Positions 35,899-49,105 are shown, counted from the first letter of the stretch. The stretch: DNA of 64,000 nucleotides from Carex sylvatica (GCA_964058845.1 CAXKVR010000043.1:434001-498000), one strand, 5' to 3'. The notes: generated by a model from the sequence alone, not told the origin. Translations and numbers: made by a program.

Positions 35899-37025
35899 TT
35901 TTATTATTAAGCATGATAAGTCATATATCATTAAACACATAATTATGTTTTACGAAGTGCGCGCATTATTGAATTTTTGGCATGCATGCACTTGACCAAC
36001 CAACTTGGTGTGGATGTGTGAGTGTGTGAGTGTGTGAGTGTGTGAGTGTGTGAGTGTGTGTGCAAGCGCGCATAGCATGTTATGGGGCTATTGTAAGAGT
36101 TATCCTACCTATTTTCTTCTCTTATTATATATATTTTAATATGATATAAAGTAAAAAATATATATTGAAAATTACTAAATAAGTATTCAGTCCTTAATTC
36201 ATAATATATATGAAGCTTGCATTAAATAATATGTTAAATTTATTCCTTTATAAATATTTAATGTAAATTCATTGATGAATAATGGTATATATGCTAATTA
36301 ATTTGAACGTACATATAGTGGAAGCTTCGATCTGTTGGATTACAAAAGTATGTTACCAGCTCTCTCGGATAGTTGCTTTAGTAAAAAAAAATAATAATAA
36401 TAATATGAAAATAAACTCATTCACATCTAAAATTAAGGTTATATATATATATATAATTTCAAATTATAAGATTAAGGTTTGACGAATGTTGTGCGCGAAG
36501 TAGATCTAGAGGATTTGCGCTATGTTGATTGAAATAGAGATAAGAAAATAATGGTGGAGAGTGCATTCGGGAAGTGTAAAGATGAGTTCCGCATGCAAGA
36601 TATATATATATAAGAGGTGATAAATTAATATGGAGCTAGAAATTGAGATTGAAAATATATCTGACTGTAATGTGATTTTATATATTATAAGGAGACTGAA
36701 AAGTATCAATACATGTAAAAATTACAGAAATTTAATGAACAATTAAATTAAATTACAATTTTTTAATTATTAGAGAGGGTTTAATTAGATCTCATTTTCG
36801 CTCACTATATATATATACCCTTCGGCTTCGCCCATGAGAGGGCGACTCGATCATGCATACAACTATAGAAATTAGCAATATGACATTAATTAGTTTGATT
36901 AATCCTCACTTTATAATATTATAGCTAGATTGGAATGATATGAAAAAATGCATAGCAGCATATATATATAGTACTGTACATTAAAAACTGCTACTGTTAC
37001 GTTCGACGATCGATCGAATAGTATG
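35899..37025. other. AT-rich intergenic DNA
   Basis: Apart from the GTGTGAGT repeat and several (TA)n tracts, no gene or element was recognised. Confidence 0.4.
36011..36061 (+). repeat. (GTGTGAGT)n microsatellite
   Basis: About six copies of an 8-bp GTGTGAGT unit. Confidence 0.9.
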
Positions 37026-37432
37026 TAGAGTAGAACTAGGGTGTTCTTAAGCTCACCAAAGTGTTTGGTGAGTTTAACTCCAAAATTCATCAAATCAATT
37101 TCAAATGACGAATTCGAACCGTTAGAATCCGCCTATCTTACGAATGATGCTTCTACATGTGAAAATTTAAAACATTTGAATTAATTTAGTATAAAGTCAA
37201 TCGGTCAAAATTAAAAGGTTAATAAATTAATTTTAGTGCATTCATTTTTTGAATGTTTTTTGACCGCTTGACTTTATACTAAATTAATTCGAACGTTTAA
37301 AATTTTCACATGTAGATACATCACTTGTAAAGTAGGCGGGTTTCAACAGTTCGGATTCGTCATTTGAAACCAATTTGATAGATTTTGGAGTTAAGCTCAC
37401 CAAACACTTAAGAACACCCTAGTTCTACTCTA
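37026..37432. mobile_element. Palindromic MITE (M5), second core type
   Basis: 407 bp, ends TAGAGTAGAACTAGGGTGTT... and its complement. The interior differs from M1-M4: TTTAGTATAAAGTCAA and ATTTTCACATGTAGA appear in both arms. It is followed directly by (TA)n. It shares its core with M8. Confidence 0.85.
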
Positions 37433-38399
37433 GTATATATATATATATATATATAACAAGGTTCACGATCTATATATTATTATATATTATAGCGGCCATA
37501 GCAGAATTCTTTTAACTTGTATCAAACACGTTAAAAACTGTATGTATGTATGTATGTATATATATCACGCAGAACTAGCTAGAAAACCATTTTGGGTTTC
37601 CCCTCGAAATCCCGGCCGTTAGATCTTAATTAATGAGATCAATGGATGTAACAGCTCGCTGCAATATTAATGTCCAACTAATGCCGAAGACATCAATATA
37701 TATACTTTCTCTAGATTTTTTTTTCACTTTCTTGGCTTTTAATTGTAGTGAATAGTGATAAATATCTACCATGCATATTGAAAAAAAATAGATTCAAGAA
37801 TAATTTGACAAGGACAAAAAAATCCTTGATCTGAATATATAAAATATATATAATTTGAAAATAATTTATTTTTATATGCATATATATAAAAAATAAAAAA
37901 TTTGAAGTTTCACAAATTCTACCAAAAATTTCGAAATTGTTCTAAAATTATATATGCAAAGAATTCTTAATAGTCATCTATAATTCACGAATAATTAAAA
38001 AAATATTGTTACCATCTTCGCTATATATGCATAGTTACTATAAACTCATTAATTCTTCGCTATTTGTAATAGTTGGGCTTTAATTTTAATAGCTATATAT
38101 ATATATATATCCAATACAGAGAATCCAGGTTACAATGACTACACAATTTGGAACCGCACGTGTCCATACGTATATATATATATATATGTATACGGAACCA
38201 TGTACTAGCTATAGGTTTTCGATCGACCAAATACAGTCGACGAGCACGCACAAGATATCGCGAGAATATATTAGTCGACCCAACAAAAATAATCACTGTT
38301 GACTTTGTACTTTAGCCATTGTCAACAAAATCTCTGGGAAATAGTTCCAACTGTGGACATTATATATATATATATAGATAGATAGATAGATAGATAGAT
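37433..38399. other. AT-rich DNA with microsatellites
   Basis: (TA)n at 37436-37455, a (TGTA)n tract near 37540-37560, and (GATA)n at about 38376-38401 just before M6. No gene. Confidence 0.5.
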
Positions 38400-38784
38400 A
38401 GCAAGGCTAGGGTGCTATGGGTTGCATAGAGAGCTACGGTGCTACGGCTCAATATTCGACTTTTTAAAATCCTAACGGTCGATCCAAACTATTCATCTTG
38501 TTCTCCATATTAATATGTGTTTGGAGACAAAATTTTATATTTTTTAGAAAAAATTTACTATTTTTTAGATAGATAGAAAATCACTTGATCTAAAATTTTT
38601 TGCACCATTCAGATATTTATTTTTCTAACTATCTAAAAAAATAGTAAAAATTTGGTCTCCAAACACATATTAATATGGAAAACAAGATGAACGATTCAGA
38701 TCGACCGTTAGGATTTTAAAAGCTCGAATATTGAGCAGTAGCATCGTAGCTCTCTATGCAACTCATAGCACCCTAGTCTTACTC
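38400..38784. mobile_element. Palindromic MITE (M6), third terminus type
   Basis: The left end GCTAGGGTGCTATGGGTTGCATAGAGAGCTAC is mirrored at the right with few changes. The core shared with M1-M4 is present (ATATTAATATGTGTTTGGAGAC). It sits between (GATA)n and TATATATATACACACACA. Confidence 0.85.
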
Positions 38785-39411
38785 TATATATATATACACA
38801 CACACACTACATCTGCCTTACCCAACATTAGCAGTAACATGGAGAGGGGGGGGGGGGGATGCACGTGCCCGAAGATATTTGTTTTAAAAGATAAACTAAA
38901 TGAGAGAATCTGTATTTAATTAGTTTAACAATATAATTAGAAAAAAAAATTATATATATCGTATGAAAATATACTGCAGAAACATGAATAATTTTTTTTT
39001 ATAGATAGTTAAAATTAAATGCCCTGATTCTCATTTTAATTATCTCAAAAAATAAAATCAAAGTACTTAATGCATGTTCCTCCATATATATAGGAGTACA
39101 TATTAATTATATGTTTAAAATTTAAAAATAAAAGCAGGCAATACCATATATAATTAAAGACACTTTTTTTTTTTTTTGAAACCATGAAAAGTAAATTAAA
39201 CATATGTTATAATAATGATGTAAAATGAAAGAATTATCACAGTACGTGCGTTCAATTGTACGTCAACAATTCAAATAATGCTGGACAAGTGGGTCACACG
39301 AGTGAAAGCTGCAGATCCTTAATTGCTTCAAATTGAATGAAAAATCGATACAAACGGTGATAGCTAGTTTACTACAAGTTGTTGCTATATATGTAAGTAT
39401 AATTTTTCCAA
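38785..39411. other. AT-rich DNA
   Basis: A poly-G run lies at about 38846-38857. No gene or element was recognised. Confidence 0.4.
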
Positions 39412-39798
39412 GAGTAGGATTAAAATGCATTGTATATATTGGTTTTGTACTTAATTATGCTTCAAATCTTGATTTATGTTTTTATATTCCAAACAATTCG
39501 ATCTAAAATGCTCAACATTATCTCCATATTAAAAATATGTTTGGAGACCAAATTTAATATTGATTTTTAGAATTTGTTTTCCTAATTTTTTAGATAGCTA
39601 CAAAATCACTGTTTTTTATGGTCCAAAGTTTTCTAAAAACAGTGATTTTGTACATGCCTAAATAAATAGTAAATATGTTTCAAAAATATTAAATTTAATC
39701 TCTGAATATATTTTAATATGAATATCATATCGACTGTTCAGACTTTAAAAACCTTGGAGTATATGCTCAAAACTAACGGTGCATACTAACCCTACTCC
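39412..39798. mobile_element. Palindromic MITE (M7), worn
   Basis: The termini GAGTAGGATTAAAATGCA and the complement of TGCATACTAACCCTACTC enclose the shared core (CAACATTATCTCCATATT, TTTGGAGACCAAATT) and a central inverted AAAATCACTGTTTTT pair. Confidence 0.7.
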
Positions 39799-39932
39799 TT
39801 TATCATTGGAGTATATGATCACTATTGAATAAATAAACTTAAGAAAACTTGTTAGATATGTTAATATATAAGTTCTAGATATTGTAGAAAATATATATCT
39901 ATATATCTAGATATCAGCCAAACTCAGCATGT

Positions 39933-40300
39933 CATAGATAGTATAAGATGTCTCGAGCTATTGTCTCGAAAATCTATTAGATTGATTTCAAAGTACGAAT
40001 CCAAATTGTTGAAACTCATCTACTTCACAAGTTATACATTTACATATAAAATTTATAAAATTTTGAATTCATTTAGTACAAAATCAAGCGGTAAAACAAA
40101 GATAAAAAATGAATATATATTAAAACTAACTTATAAATCATCATTTTGACTACTTGACTTTATACTATATAAATTTATAAATTTATAAACTTTTTTGTAA
40201 ACACATCACTTGTGAAGTAGATTGGTTTCAATATTTTAAATTTGTAGTTTGAAACCAATCGAATTTTTAAGGCTGTAACACGAGACATCTCATACTATGA
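39933..40300. mobile_element. Palindromic MITE (M8), M5 core type
   Basis: The termini ATAGTATAAGATGTCTCG and the complement CGAGACATCTCATACTAT enclose arms containing GATTGATTTCAAA, CTACTTCACAAGT and ACTTTATACTA, as in M5 but diverged. Confidence 0.75.
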
Positions 40301-40588
40301 ATAACACGCGCTATCAAAACTCATGATGAAAATATCTAGGAAGAAATAAGAATTCTACCAAGGTAGTAAAATACCTAAGTCTAAAGTGTTCTTGAGAAAA
40401 TATAAGGAAAAGTGACAATTATAGGAAGTAAAGATATTAAAAAAAAAAACATTAGTCATATTTTTTAACCTTCGGGAAAATGTAGTACATTGTATACAAT
40501 TTTCTGCAATTCTTGCTTTCTTTTTTTGCCCCTTCACTAGTTTGGAATGCAATTCATAAATGTCGACTCTAATATAAAATGCACGTAG

Positions 40589-40624
<36 letters not shown>

Positions 40625-40628
<4 letters not shown>

Positions 40629-41042
40629 TAAGTCTACCATACATTGCAATGCATAGGCACCTCTATGCATTGGATTATAAATCACGGATTCAAAGTCCAA
40701 ATGACCGATCCAAACCGTTCATCTTGTTCTCCATATTAATATGTGCTTGGAGACCAAATTTTATATTTTTTGGAATTTGTTTACTATTTATTAAGCCACT
40801 TTGAAAATCACTGATCCAACGGTGCCTTTTGATTTTACTGTAACCGTTGGATCAGCGATTTTCAATGTGGCTTAATAAATAGTAAACAAATTCCAAAAAA
40901 TATAAAATTTGGTCTCCAAGTACATATTAATATGGAGAACAAGATGAACGGTTTGGATCGGTCATTTGAACTTTGAATATGATGATTTATAGTCTAATGC
41001 ATAGAGGTGCCTATGCATTGCAATGTATGGTAGACTTACTCT
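40625..41042. mobile_element. Palindromic MITE (M9), full length
   Basis: 418 bp with near-perfect arms: AGAGTAAGTCTACCATACATTGCAATGC... and its complement. The clear core includes AACCGTTCATCTTGTTCTCC, CTTGGAGACCAAATTTTATA, AGCCACTTTGAAAATCACTG and the loop CGGTGCCTTTTGATTTTAC. (TA)n abuts both ends (40589-40624 and 41041-41060). It is the best reference copy for M2 and M3. Confidence 0.9.
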
Positions 41043-42334
41043 ATATATATATATATATATCCTGCAGCTCCAATTTTTGAACAATTAATACATACTGATA
41101 AAACTAAAATTTAATTCAAAATCTGAACAACTGTAAAGAAAACTAATTTTCTTAACACTGTTGAATGGGATCCATGCATACTTCCCTAACACTGTCCAAG
41201 GGGATATATATATATCAATCTATTCCCTGCCGCGCTGTATTTTGTTTGATTTGAAAGGAGCTTTTTTGCGAGAATTAACGAAATTATTTTATTTTTTTAC
41301 AGATCTGTCAGTCTGTTATGTTCTTCGTATTTATTTTTACAAGCAAGAGTATCTCACCCGTTCTTGAATTTAATTTATTAAAGGGAAGCTTTTAAATTTT
41401 GGAAAAAAATAATAATATAGTTATTTGATTGAATTCTGATTATTAATATTTCAAAACCTTGATAAAATAATACTTATCTATCGGTTTCAAGATCTTATAG
41501 AGCCGTTCCGTTGGAGTATTTACTAATATTACACCCTAGCTAATACTTTATTAAATATCTAATTCAGATGAACAACATATATATATATAATTAAATTAAA
41601 TATTCTAAGAAAAGTAGATAGAATTGAATTGATATATCAAATTTTGAGATTTTGCTAGTTGTATCCTGATTCTTTATCTTCAACACTCCTCAAATTGAGA
41701 TCGTATAAGTAGTCGATATATATATTTTATTTTTTTGATAAAAAGTAATATAGCCTGTTTCATATAAGAAACTGAGTTAATTTACAATAGTGTCTAATAC
41801 AGAGATAGCTCTAGTTTAATTGTCCATGCAAACACCAAATTGTAGCAAAAAAAAAAAATGCTCTTCTCTTAACAATCCAACAAAAAACTGATAATAAAAA
41901 TGCAACTAAGACTAAGCCTCCAACACGTACATGATCTAAAGATAACTGATCCATATAATGGATCGAAACAAAATGTCAAAGCTATCTTCATCTTTAATTC
42001 GCTGGAGTTAACTAGATCGATATAACGTAACGTAACTAGAATATATAATTATTCTTATTTACTAAATTAATTTTTTCTAAATTAACTATATATATTATAT
42101 AGGGTCTTCGTACTTTCTCTATCTCTCAATGACCTTTAATTAATAAATTCTCAATTCAAGGTACATATATAATTAAGCAGAATAATATAATTAATAGGTG
42201 AGGTAATTATATATAGGAAAGATTACTAAAGAGGAAGCAGAATCCTGGAATCACGGAATAACACCATGCAAATGCATGCAGTGTGGAAAAAGTGCCTGGG
42301 CTTTTTCCAATTTGCACTGTCCGGTTGAGATTCT

Positions 42335-42373
<39 letters not shown>

Positions 42374-43940
42374 CATTACATACCTCTCCTAGCTACTACA
42401 CCTATATATATATATAACTGGGTACACACCCCACACATCTTAGCTCGCTCTAGCTAGCTGATGTCACTTTTTTGTACCTCTCATCTTATTTATTCTCCCT
42501 TGTCACATCATATCTACAGTTGCCCTCTTTGTCCTTGTAGCCCCACACCCTCAGCTTAATTCCTCACTTTCAAACCCTCTCTCTCTTATATATATATATA
42601 TATGTAATGTGGGTCCGCTTCCCGGCCCGGTAAATTAACTGAAATTTTGAATTTGGATTCCAACACTCCCATCTGAATTCGGGTTTATCCGATTCACGAT
42701 AAAATCACGGGAACCCCTTTACCATTCATGTAGAGTGTGTTTGGATGGAATGGAGCAAGAATATATAGTACTATATTTGAATATTTGAATAGAGTAAGAA
42801 TATATAGCACTAATTCACTATTTTTTATTTATTTTATATGAATTAGTTTACTATTCTACTAACTAAACTAAAAATTAAATTACCTACTATTCTCAAACTT
42901 AATATTAACTCTATTCATGCTCTATTAATTCTTTGTTTCATCTAAACATACCCGTAGATTCTTATCGGACAATCCAAACAAAAACCAAAACTTTGAGATA
43001 CTTTAGGGGATCCGAGCTCATGTTATGTATGTACTTCACATTATATACGCACTACAATTTCATATTTTATCAAACGACCCAATTGGTCCTAAAATATTAC
43101 ACCTAGGAATGGATACTAACAAGATATGGGTCATTTAGCTTTTATTTTTTCAAAATATTTGTGTTTATAGGTAATATTAAATATAGTTTATAACAAAATG
43201 TTACGAGTACTGTAAAATTAATCTATGTTCGCAATATAAAATTTTTGTATAATTAATCATCATTTATTCATGTATCTGTCTCAAAAAAAATCATCATTCA
43301 TATGACATTTATAATTTGAATGTATGGGTCCACTTCGTTACACCTTCCTTTTACTTGGAAAAGTTTGAATCGCATGTCATGTGTACTTTTGCTATGTCGA
43401 ATTCGGACTATAAAGCTCCATCCAATTAAAAGAATTTGACCATCCACTTCATATCTCGAAGAAATATTGTTCAAATTTTTAAAAGAAAAATATAGATGTA
43501 CGTTCTTAATTATTGCATAGAGTGTGTATTAAAATTGATTCATTTAAAATAATTGGTTATTCATCATAAAGCATCTATCTTTAAAATTTGAAAATTATTT
43601 GATGAAAGACTAAATATATTTCAAATCAACAAAATTTGATACATGCTATTTAAGAATGGAAGATATATCTCTAATTTTAGTTCTTAAAATTTGATATATT
43701 AGTTTAATTTTTCAAGTTACCAAATGAATATACATAAGAACTACGTGTGCTCTTCAGAACTTAATCTACACATCAAACTATAGAGTTATATTAAGATACA
43801 AAAGAAACCTTGAGTTAATTAAAACTAAGTTCTTATATGATATTACATCTAACGGTTTGGATCGATCATTTGGTCTTTAAAAATCCAAAAACGATTTGGT
43901 TGCACGGGAGCCGTGGTGCAAACGTTTTGATATTAGTCTC

Positions 43941-43988
<48 letters not shown>

Positions 43989-45205
43989 CATAGAAGTCCG
44001 GTAATAACTGATCTCTAGATACACTAAATTTTGCCGAGAACCAGAGAGTCACCTAGCTAGCCCACATCTTCAATCAATGCCATTGTCCCACTTATCAATT
44101 GGAGTCCTTTTGGTGGTAGCAAAAAAGTATTTCTTAAAAAGAAAAAAGAAAAAAACTTTGACTCGGTTGAGCCAAGAAGAGACAAGGTGAAGTGCATGCC
44201 TAACCAGATTAATATGGAGGCCTACATCGATCCCCACCACTATAGACTCATTCTTCGCTATTTTTAAAAGTTGGGCTTTAATTTAATTTAAATATAGTAT
44301 TTATTTACCTTTTCAAATAATTAAAAAATAGACTTGATGCATGTAATTTTAATGAGATATATATACAAGATCAATACAATATATATTATTGTTGGAGATA
44401 AGTATGAATACAAGAGTACTGTGATTAATTAGTTGGAGATGTTTAGAAATATTCCTTAATCGTCAAGTCTATGAATAAACTCTCTATGTTAATTTATTCT
44501 TGATCTAAGCATCTCTAATATATAATCTCCTCCTACTTATCACTCTTAATTATATTCATAATTAATTATCTCCAATAAAGTACATCTAAAAATCTAGTCA
44601 CGTACGTTGGTTACTTGTTGCAATTGGTGGGAACTGATAACAGAGAAATTAATTAAGTCGACATCAGATCCCGCTCCTCAATTATGAATGCCACAATTTT
44701 GAATTTTCAGAAATTAAAGCTGCATGTCTTCACGCGGTTGCTCAAGCATAAGCAAGCTGTACTTGCTGTATGTTTTGCTCCTTTACTGGAAGCATAACAG
44801 CTTAGCATATATCTTTTTGGGTGGTTGTTAATATTCACAATTTTTTATTAAAATATTGTATAATATAACATCTGAATTTATTTATTATGAGATAGATCTC
44901 TGAAGTCAATATATATATATATATATATCCACTGACTTGAATTTTTAGATGTGGTCCAGTTCGTATACAGTAAATTGAATATTTACTGTATTATTGAATT
45001 TAAAAATTCAATATAGACTAATTTTTAGATGAGTTCAATATGAATGAATATTTAAATGTGGTCCAGTATATATACAGTAAATTGACACTGATCGGATCGA
45101 TGTAGGTTCGTTGTTGGAAAATGATGCGTCAAGATGCGCGCATGCATGATGGGATCGCAAATATGGGCTACAATTCCAGCATGTTTAGTTTAATTAGGCA
45201 TAGCA
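41043..45205. other. Gene-poor AT-rich stretch with microsatellites
   Basis: (TA)n at 42339-42371, 42587-42603, 43964-43989 and 44906-44929, and (CT)n at 43938-43963. 43840-43937 is one arm of the palindromic MITE family (TAACGGTTTGGATCGATCATTTGG). 42220-42600 has promoter-like composition (CTCTCTCTTATATATA) but no following gene. No CDS supported. Confidence 0.5.
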
Positions 45206-45372
45206 TTAATTTAAGGGAGCACCTAGCTATCTCCCATAACAATCCCTCATTTATCCCTCCAGTCATTAACTACTTCAATAACTATTAACTATCTAGGGAA
45301 CCACTTGCTATTTGAGGACAACCTAATATTTAAAATTTTTTACAACTGGTGCGTGCAAATATTCATCTATAA

Positions 45373-47120
45373 GGATAGAGGGGGGAGAGAATGAGTGCTT
45401 TTTAGGCTATTTTTAGGCGATTGAGCGAAAATAGCGAAAATTCCATAAAAATTAAAGAAAATCAGCGACAATAGTGAATCAATGGCAATTGCAAGAGAGC
45501 TGGGCCTCTCGCGGAGTGAAGTTTTGGAGGTAATTCCGAAGCAATGTTCGTATTCCCTCTTGACAACTCCATCCGGGCCTCTCGCTGAGCTGGATCAAGT
45601 CTTTCAGGCCTTCTTTGAAGCTTTGACGTCAGCCATGGCGTCGATCCTTGGGCTAGGTCACAGCTCAGGCTATGAGGCATACAAACAAGACTTACTAATA
45701 CCGCTGCGGTTTGAGAACAAAGCAATACCGATGCAAGGCAAAAATTGGCGTAAAAAAGACAATCCAAATCAACTCAGCAGATCCGATCTTGTTAGCTTAA
45801 AACTTGCACAACTCAAGGCATCTTCTTCTCCGTCTTGACCGCTGTGCTTTAAGTGTGGAGCTCCATGTCACATTGCCAATCAGTGCCATAACGAGACCCT
45901 TTGATTTGTGTGTAATCGATTCGGTCACAGCTCACTGGAGTGTGGATCGATGACTGCACACATACCAGTCTCCCCTCAACCAGCACAGATGCAGTATCAT
46001 CAAAGTGAATCTTGGACAAGCCAGCAGTCCATACCGAATTTGTACAAGATATCGGTTACGGAATCAATCAAGAGGTTGGAGGCAGAGTTAACAACTATAA
46101 AGCATGAGTTAGTGTTACTGAAAAAGAGAAGAGATGCAATGGAGATAAACACAGCAGGTATCAATTTTCAATTTCATAGAATTCAGATTCATTTAGCAGA
46201 GATTGAACAAGGGCCAAAACCAGATTTTCAGCCATCTAAAAAAGGATATGATAATGATAATGGGATTGGGAAAGGGAGCAGTACAATCTGCACAGATGAT
46301 GCGATGACCATAGGGAATGATCCACGTGATGATCAATTGGTTATTGAGGTAGATAAACAACAATCTGATGTGCATCCAATAGATTCCCCAACCAAAATTA
46401 TTGAGACTTGCACTTCCAAAAAATCTGCTGGTAAAGGTACGAGTAAGGACGGCCGAACAGTTTCTCAAGTGATTGCAACACAAAATCTGAAGCGTACTCC
46501 TCTACAAACATCAGTTTTATTGACCCCTTCTCAAACCCAAGCTGATTCTGACATTGCCCTTGCTAAGAGGGTTGATGGGAATGTCAGTAAAGAAACTCTA
46601 GTATCAGTAACCTCGGTGGACTAGGGTTCTTGGCTAAGTCAGGTTACTAGAACTAAGTTCAAGAAAACCAAATCTGGTTCCAGAGAGCTGCACCCAGTGA
46701 CACTTAGTAGAGAGAAGAGAATTGTCCATTTCAAATGGGTACCAAAAAAAGGCCCCGAGAGAGAAGAGAATGAGAGGTTGATGCCTATGAAGATAGAGGT
46801 AACACTGGTGTCAAAAAATTGAGAGGCAATTTTTCTGAGTTTTACTTTTTGTTGTTGCGAAGATGAAATAGATATACTGTAATTCGAGGTGAGTTAGAAA
46901 TGATAGATATTAGATATATTGTGGTTAGTAGTGAGTTCTTTCCTACATAGGTGAAAAGATTGGATAATATGTTGGTGTTTTGGCATAGAAGTTAAGCACA
47001 AATAGAGAAATCTAGTATAGAGGGAGTATTGTTTGTTTTTATTTGTTTTCTTTAACATGTTGTAATTAAATGTTTCAGTCAATAAAACGGACATTATTTG
47101 CCTTTTTTCAAAAAAAAAAA
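45373..47120 (+). mobile_element. LINE insertion carrying only an ORF1-like region
   Basis: It ends in poly-A (47110-47120). ATTCATCTATAA at 45361-45372 is repeated at 47120-47131, allowing one base overlap with the poly-A. It contains an ORF1-like gene (45482-46624) and a noncoding tail, with no endonuclease or reverse transcriptase. Confidence 0.78.
45482..46624 (+). pseudogene. LINE ORF1-like gene with zinc knuckles
   Basis: The first open part (118 codons, ARELGLSRSEVLEVIP...) ends in a stop at 45836-45838. In the same region CFKCGAPCHIANQC forms a C-x2-C-x4-H-x4-C knuckle. A second knuckle, after another stop near 45901, has its second Cys replaced by Phe (CNRFGHSSLEC). The second open part (45908-46624) is a hydrophilic region with a probable coiled coil (SIKRLEAELTTIKHELVLLKKRRD) and a Ser/Thr/Lys tail. 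Plant LINE ORF1 proteins bind element RNA through such knuckles. I do not see the usual DUF4283 N-terminus. Confidence 0.65.
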
Positions 47121-47131
47121 TTCATCTATAA

Positions 47132-48878
47132 TACATCAAACATTCATATAACATATCAAGTATTCATCCCTAATATATCAAGTATTTAAAAAAAAACTAG
47201 ACACGTTTTTAGAGATGGTTTTTTTTTCTCCATTCAATCTAATCAATATTTCTGACGATCGGTGAGAAATTTTGCAAATTTAAAACCACGAATGTTTTCT
47301 ACATAATTTTATCTTTCAAATGAGATCCATGATGACATACTTTCGAGTTATCTGATGCACAAGTATTCATCCCTTATCGAGAAAGTATTCATCCTCATCG
47401 TGCAAGTGCAAATATAAAAATTCGATACATCACTCATCCATCTTTTACACGTTTTTAGATGTGGTTTTTTTTCTCTGTTCAATCTAATCAATATTTCTAA
47501 CGATCGGCGAAAAATTTTGCAAATTTAAAACCACGAATATTTTCTACATAATATTATCTTTCAAATGAGATCAATGATGACATACTTTCGAGTTGTCCGT
47601 TACACAAGTATTCATCTCTTATTAAGAAAGAACTCATTCTCGTCGTGCAAGTGCAAATATAAAAAATGGACACATCATTCATCCATCTTTTACACGTTTT
47701 TAGAGGTTTTTTTTTCTCTGTTCAATCTAATTAATATTTCTGACGATCGGTGAGAAATTTTGCAAAACTAAAATCACAATGTTTTGTACATAATTTTATA
47801 TTTCAAATGAGATCCATGATGACATACTTTTGAGTTGTCCGTTGCACAAGTATTCATTCCTTATCGAGAAAGTATTCATCATCGTCGTACAAGTGCAAAT
47901 ATAAAAATAGAACACATCACTCATCCATCTTTTACACATTTTTAGAGGTGATGTTTTTTTCTCCGTTCAATCTAACCAATATTTCTGATGATCTGTGAAA
48001 ATTTTTGCAAATATAAAACCACGAACGTTTTCTACACAATTTTATCTTTCAAATGAGATCCATGTTGACATACTTTCGAGTTGTCCGTTACACAAGTATT
48101 AATATCTTGTCACGCAAGTATTCATACCTAAGATATGAAGTATTCATTCATACACGTTGAAGTATTCACATCTAAGACATCAAGAATTCATTCATATAAC
48201 TTTTTTTTTCAAATTTTTTTTTATGTCATTTACATAGTACGCAGTGGCCTAATTCACCATTAATAAAGCTTTGTTCTTTGCAAAACTCGCTACTTCATGA
48301 GAAATGAAAACATAGACATGAAAGGAATTGATTACATCCACATATACAAAATTATTATGATATGGTCGACAGTGATGGATCTGACCCAATATAGACGTGC
48401 TCTAGTATTCATTCATATACGTTGAAGTGTTCATTTATACACATTGAAGTATTCATCCCCGGCAGAGGTCTCCTTGATTGGAATGGAGTGACGGGTGATC
48501 TCCGGCAGAACGTTCACTGTAGCACGAGCAGCAGGTATAGACGGAAAAAATCGAGACAGAAGTGTAAGAGGGAGAGAGCTTATTGTATTTACCATTTTGA
48601 GGTGGGAGAGGGAGGTAGAGGCGGAGGTGAGGTAAGGTGTGAGAGGCGGAGGTGGAAGAGAAAGGTGAAGGCGAAGGTGAGAGAGGGAGGTAGGAGGAGG
48701 TGGGAGAGGGAGATGGGAGAAAAAAATAGATGTGAAAGAGAAAAATAGAGATGGAAGAGAAAGAGAGAAAGATGAAAGAAATAAAGATTATTACAAATAA
48801 TAATTATAGTTAAAATAGAAAATTAGTTAGTTTGGAAATAATTATGAGATGGATAAGTGGAAAAAATAATAATTACCC
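47132..48878. repeat. Four ~245-bp tandem units and purine-rich end of copy 2
   Basis: Units marked by TTTTTTCTC(C/T)(A/G)TTCAATCTAA start near 47222, 47467, 47711 and 47956 (period 244-245). Each carries TTTTGCAAA..., TTTCAAATGAGATC and CATCCATCTTTTACAC motifs. The right part (48600-48720) is rich in GGTGGGAGAGGGAG. Confidence 0.85.
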
Positions 48879-49105
48879 TTAATTTAATTCTAGTTATTTA
48901 CGGCTACCTAGCTATAAATTAAATATTGCCTTCTACTGGGTCAACATATATATATACTATACTTCGATTTATCACGGTCTAGTCCTAGTTTTCATGATCA
49001 TGGCGCATGTCAAATCTCACGTACTCATGTCGCTATTAGTGAAGGCATATTGCTATATATATCAGCGTACCCTGTAATTTCTAGGATTATATATATATAT
49101 ATAGG

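Larger units (their letters stand above)
45215..48878. mobile_element. Mutator-like non-autonomous element, copy 2
   Basis: It begins GGGAGCACCTAGCTATCTCCC and ends ...ATAATTACCC. TTAATTTAA repeats exactly at 45206-45214 and 48879-48887 (9-bp TSD). Without the LINE (45373-47120) it has about 1.9 kb, the extra length over copy 1 being two more ~245-bp units. It carries no transposase. Confidence 0.85.

Noticed and set aside
42220..42620. Promoter-like stretch with CTCTCT and TATATA
   Set aside because: No downstream coding sequence. Such composition is common in this AT-rich DNA.
48422..48748. 108-codon Arg/Glu/Gly-rich ORF
   Set aside because: Product of the purine-rich repeat at the end of the Mutator-like element, not a gene.
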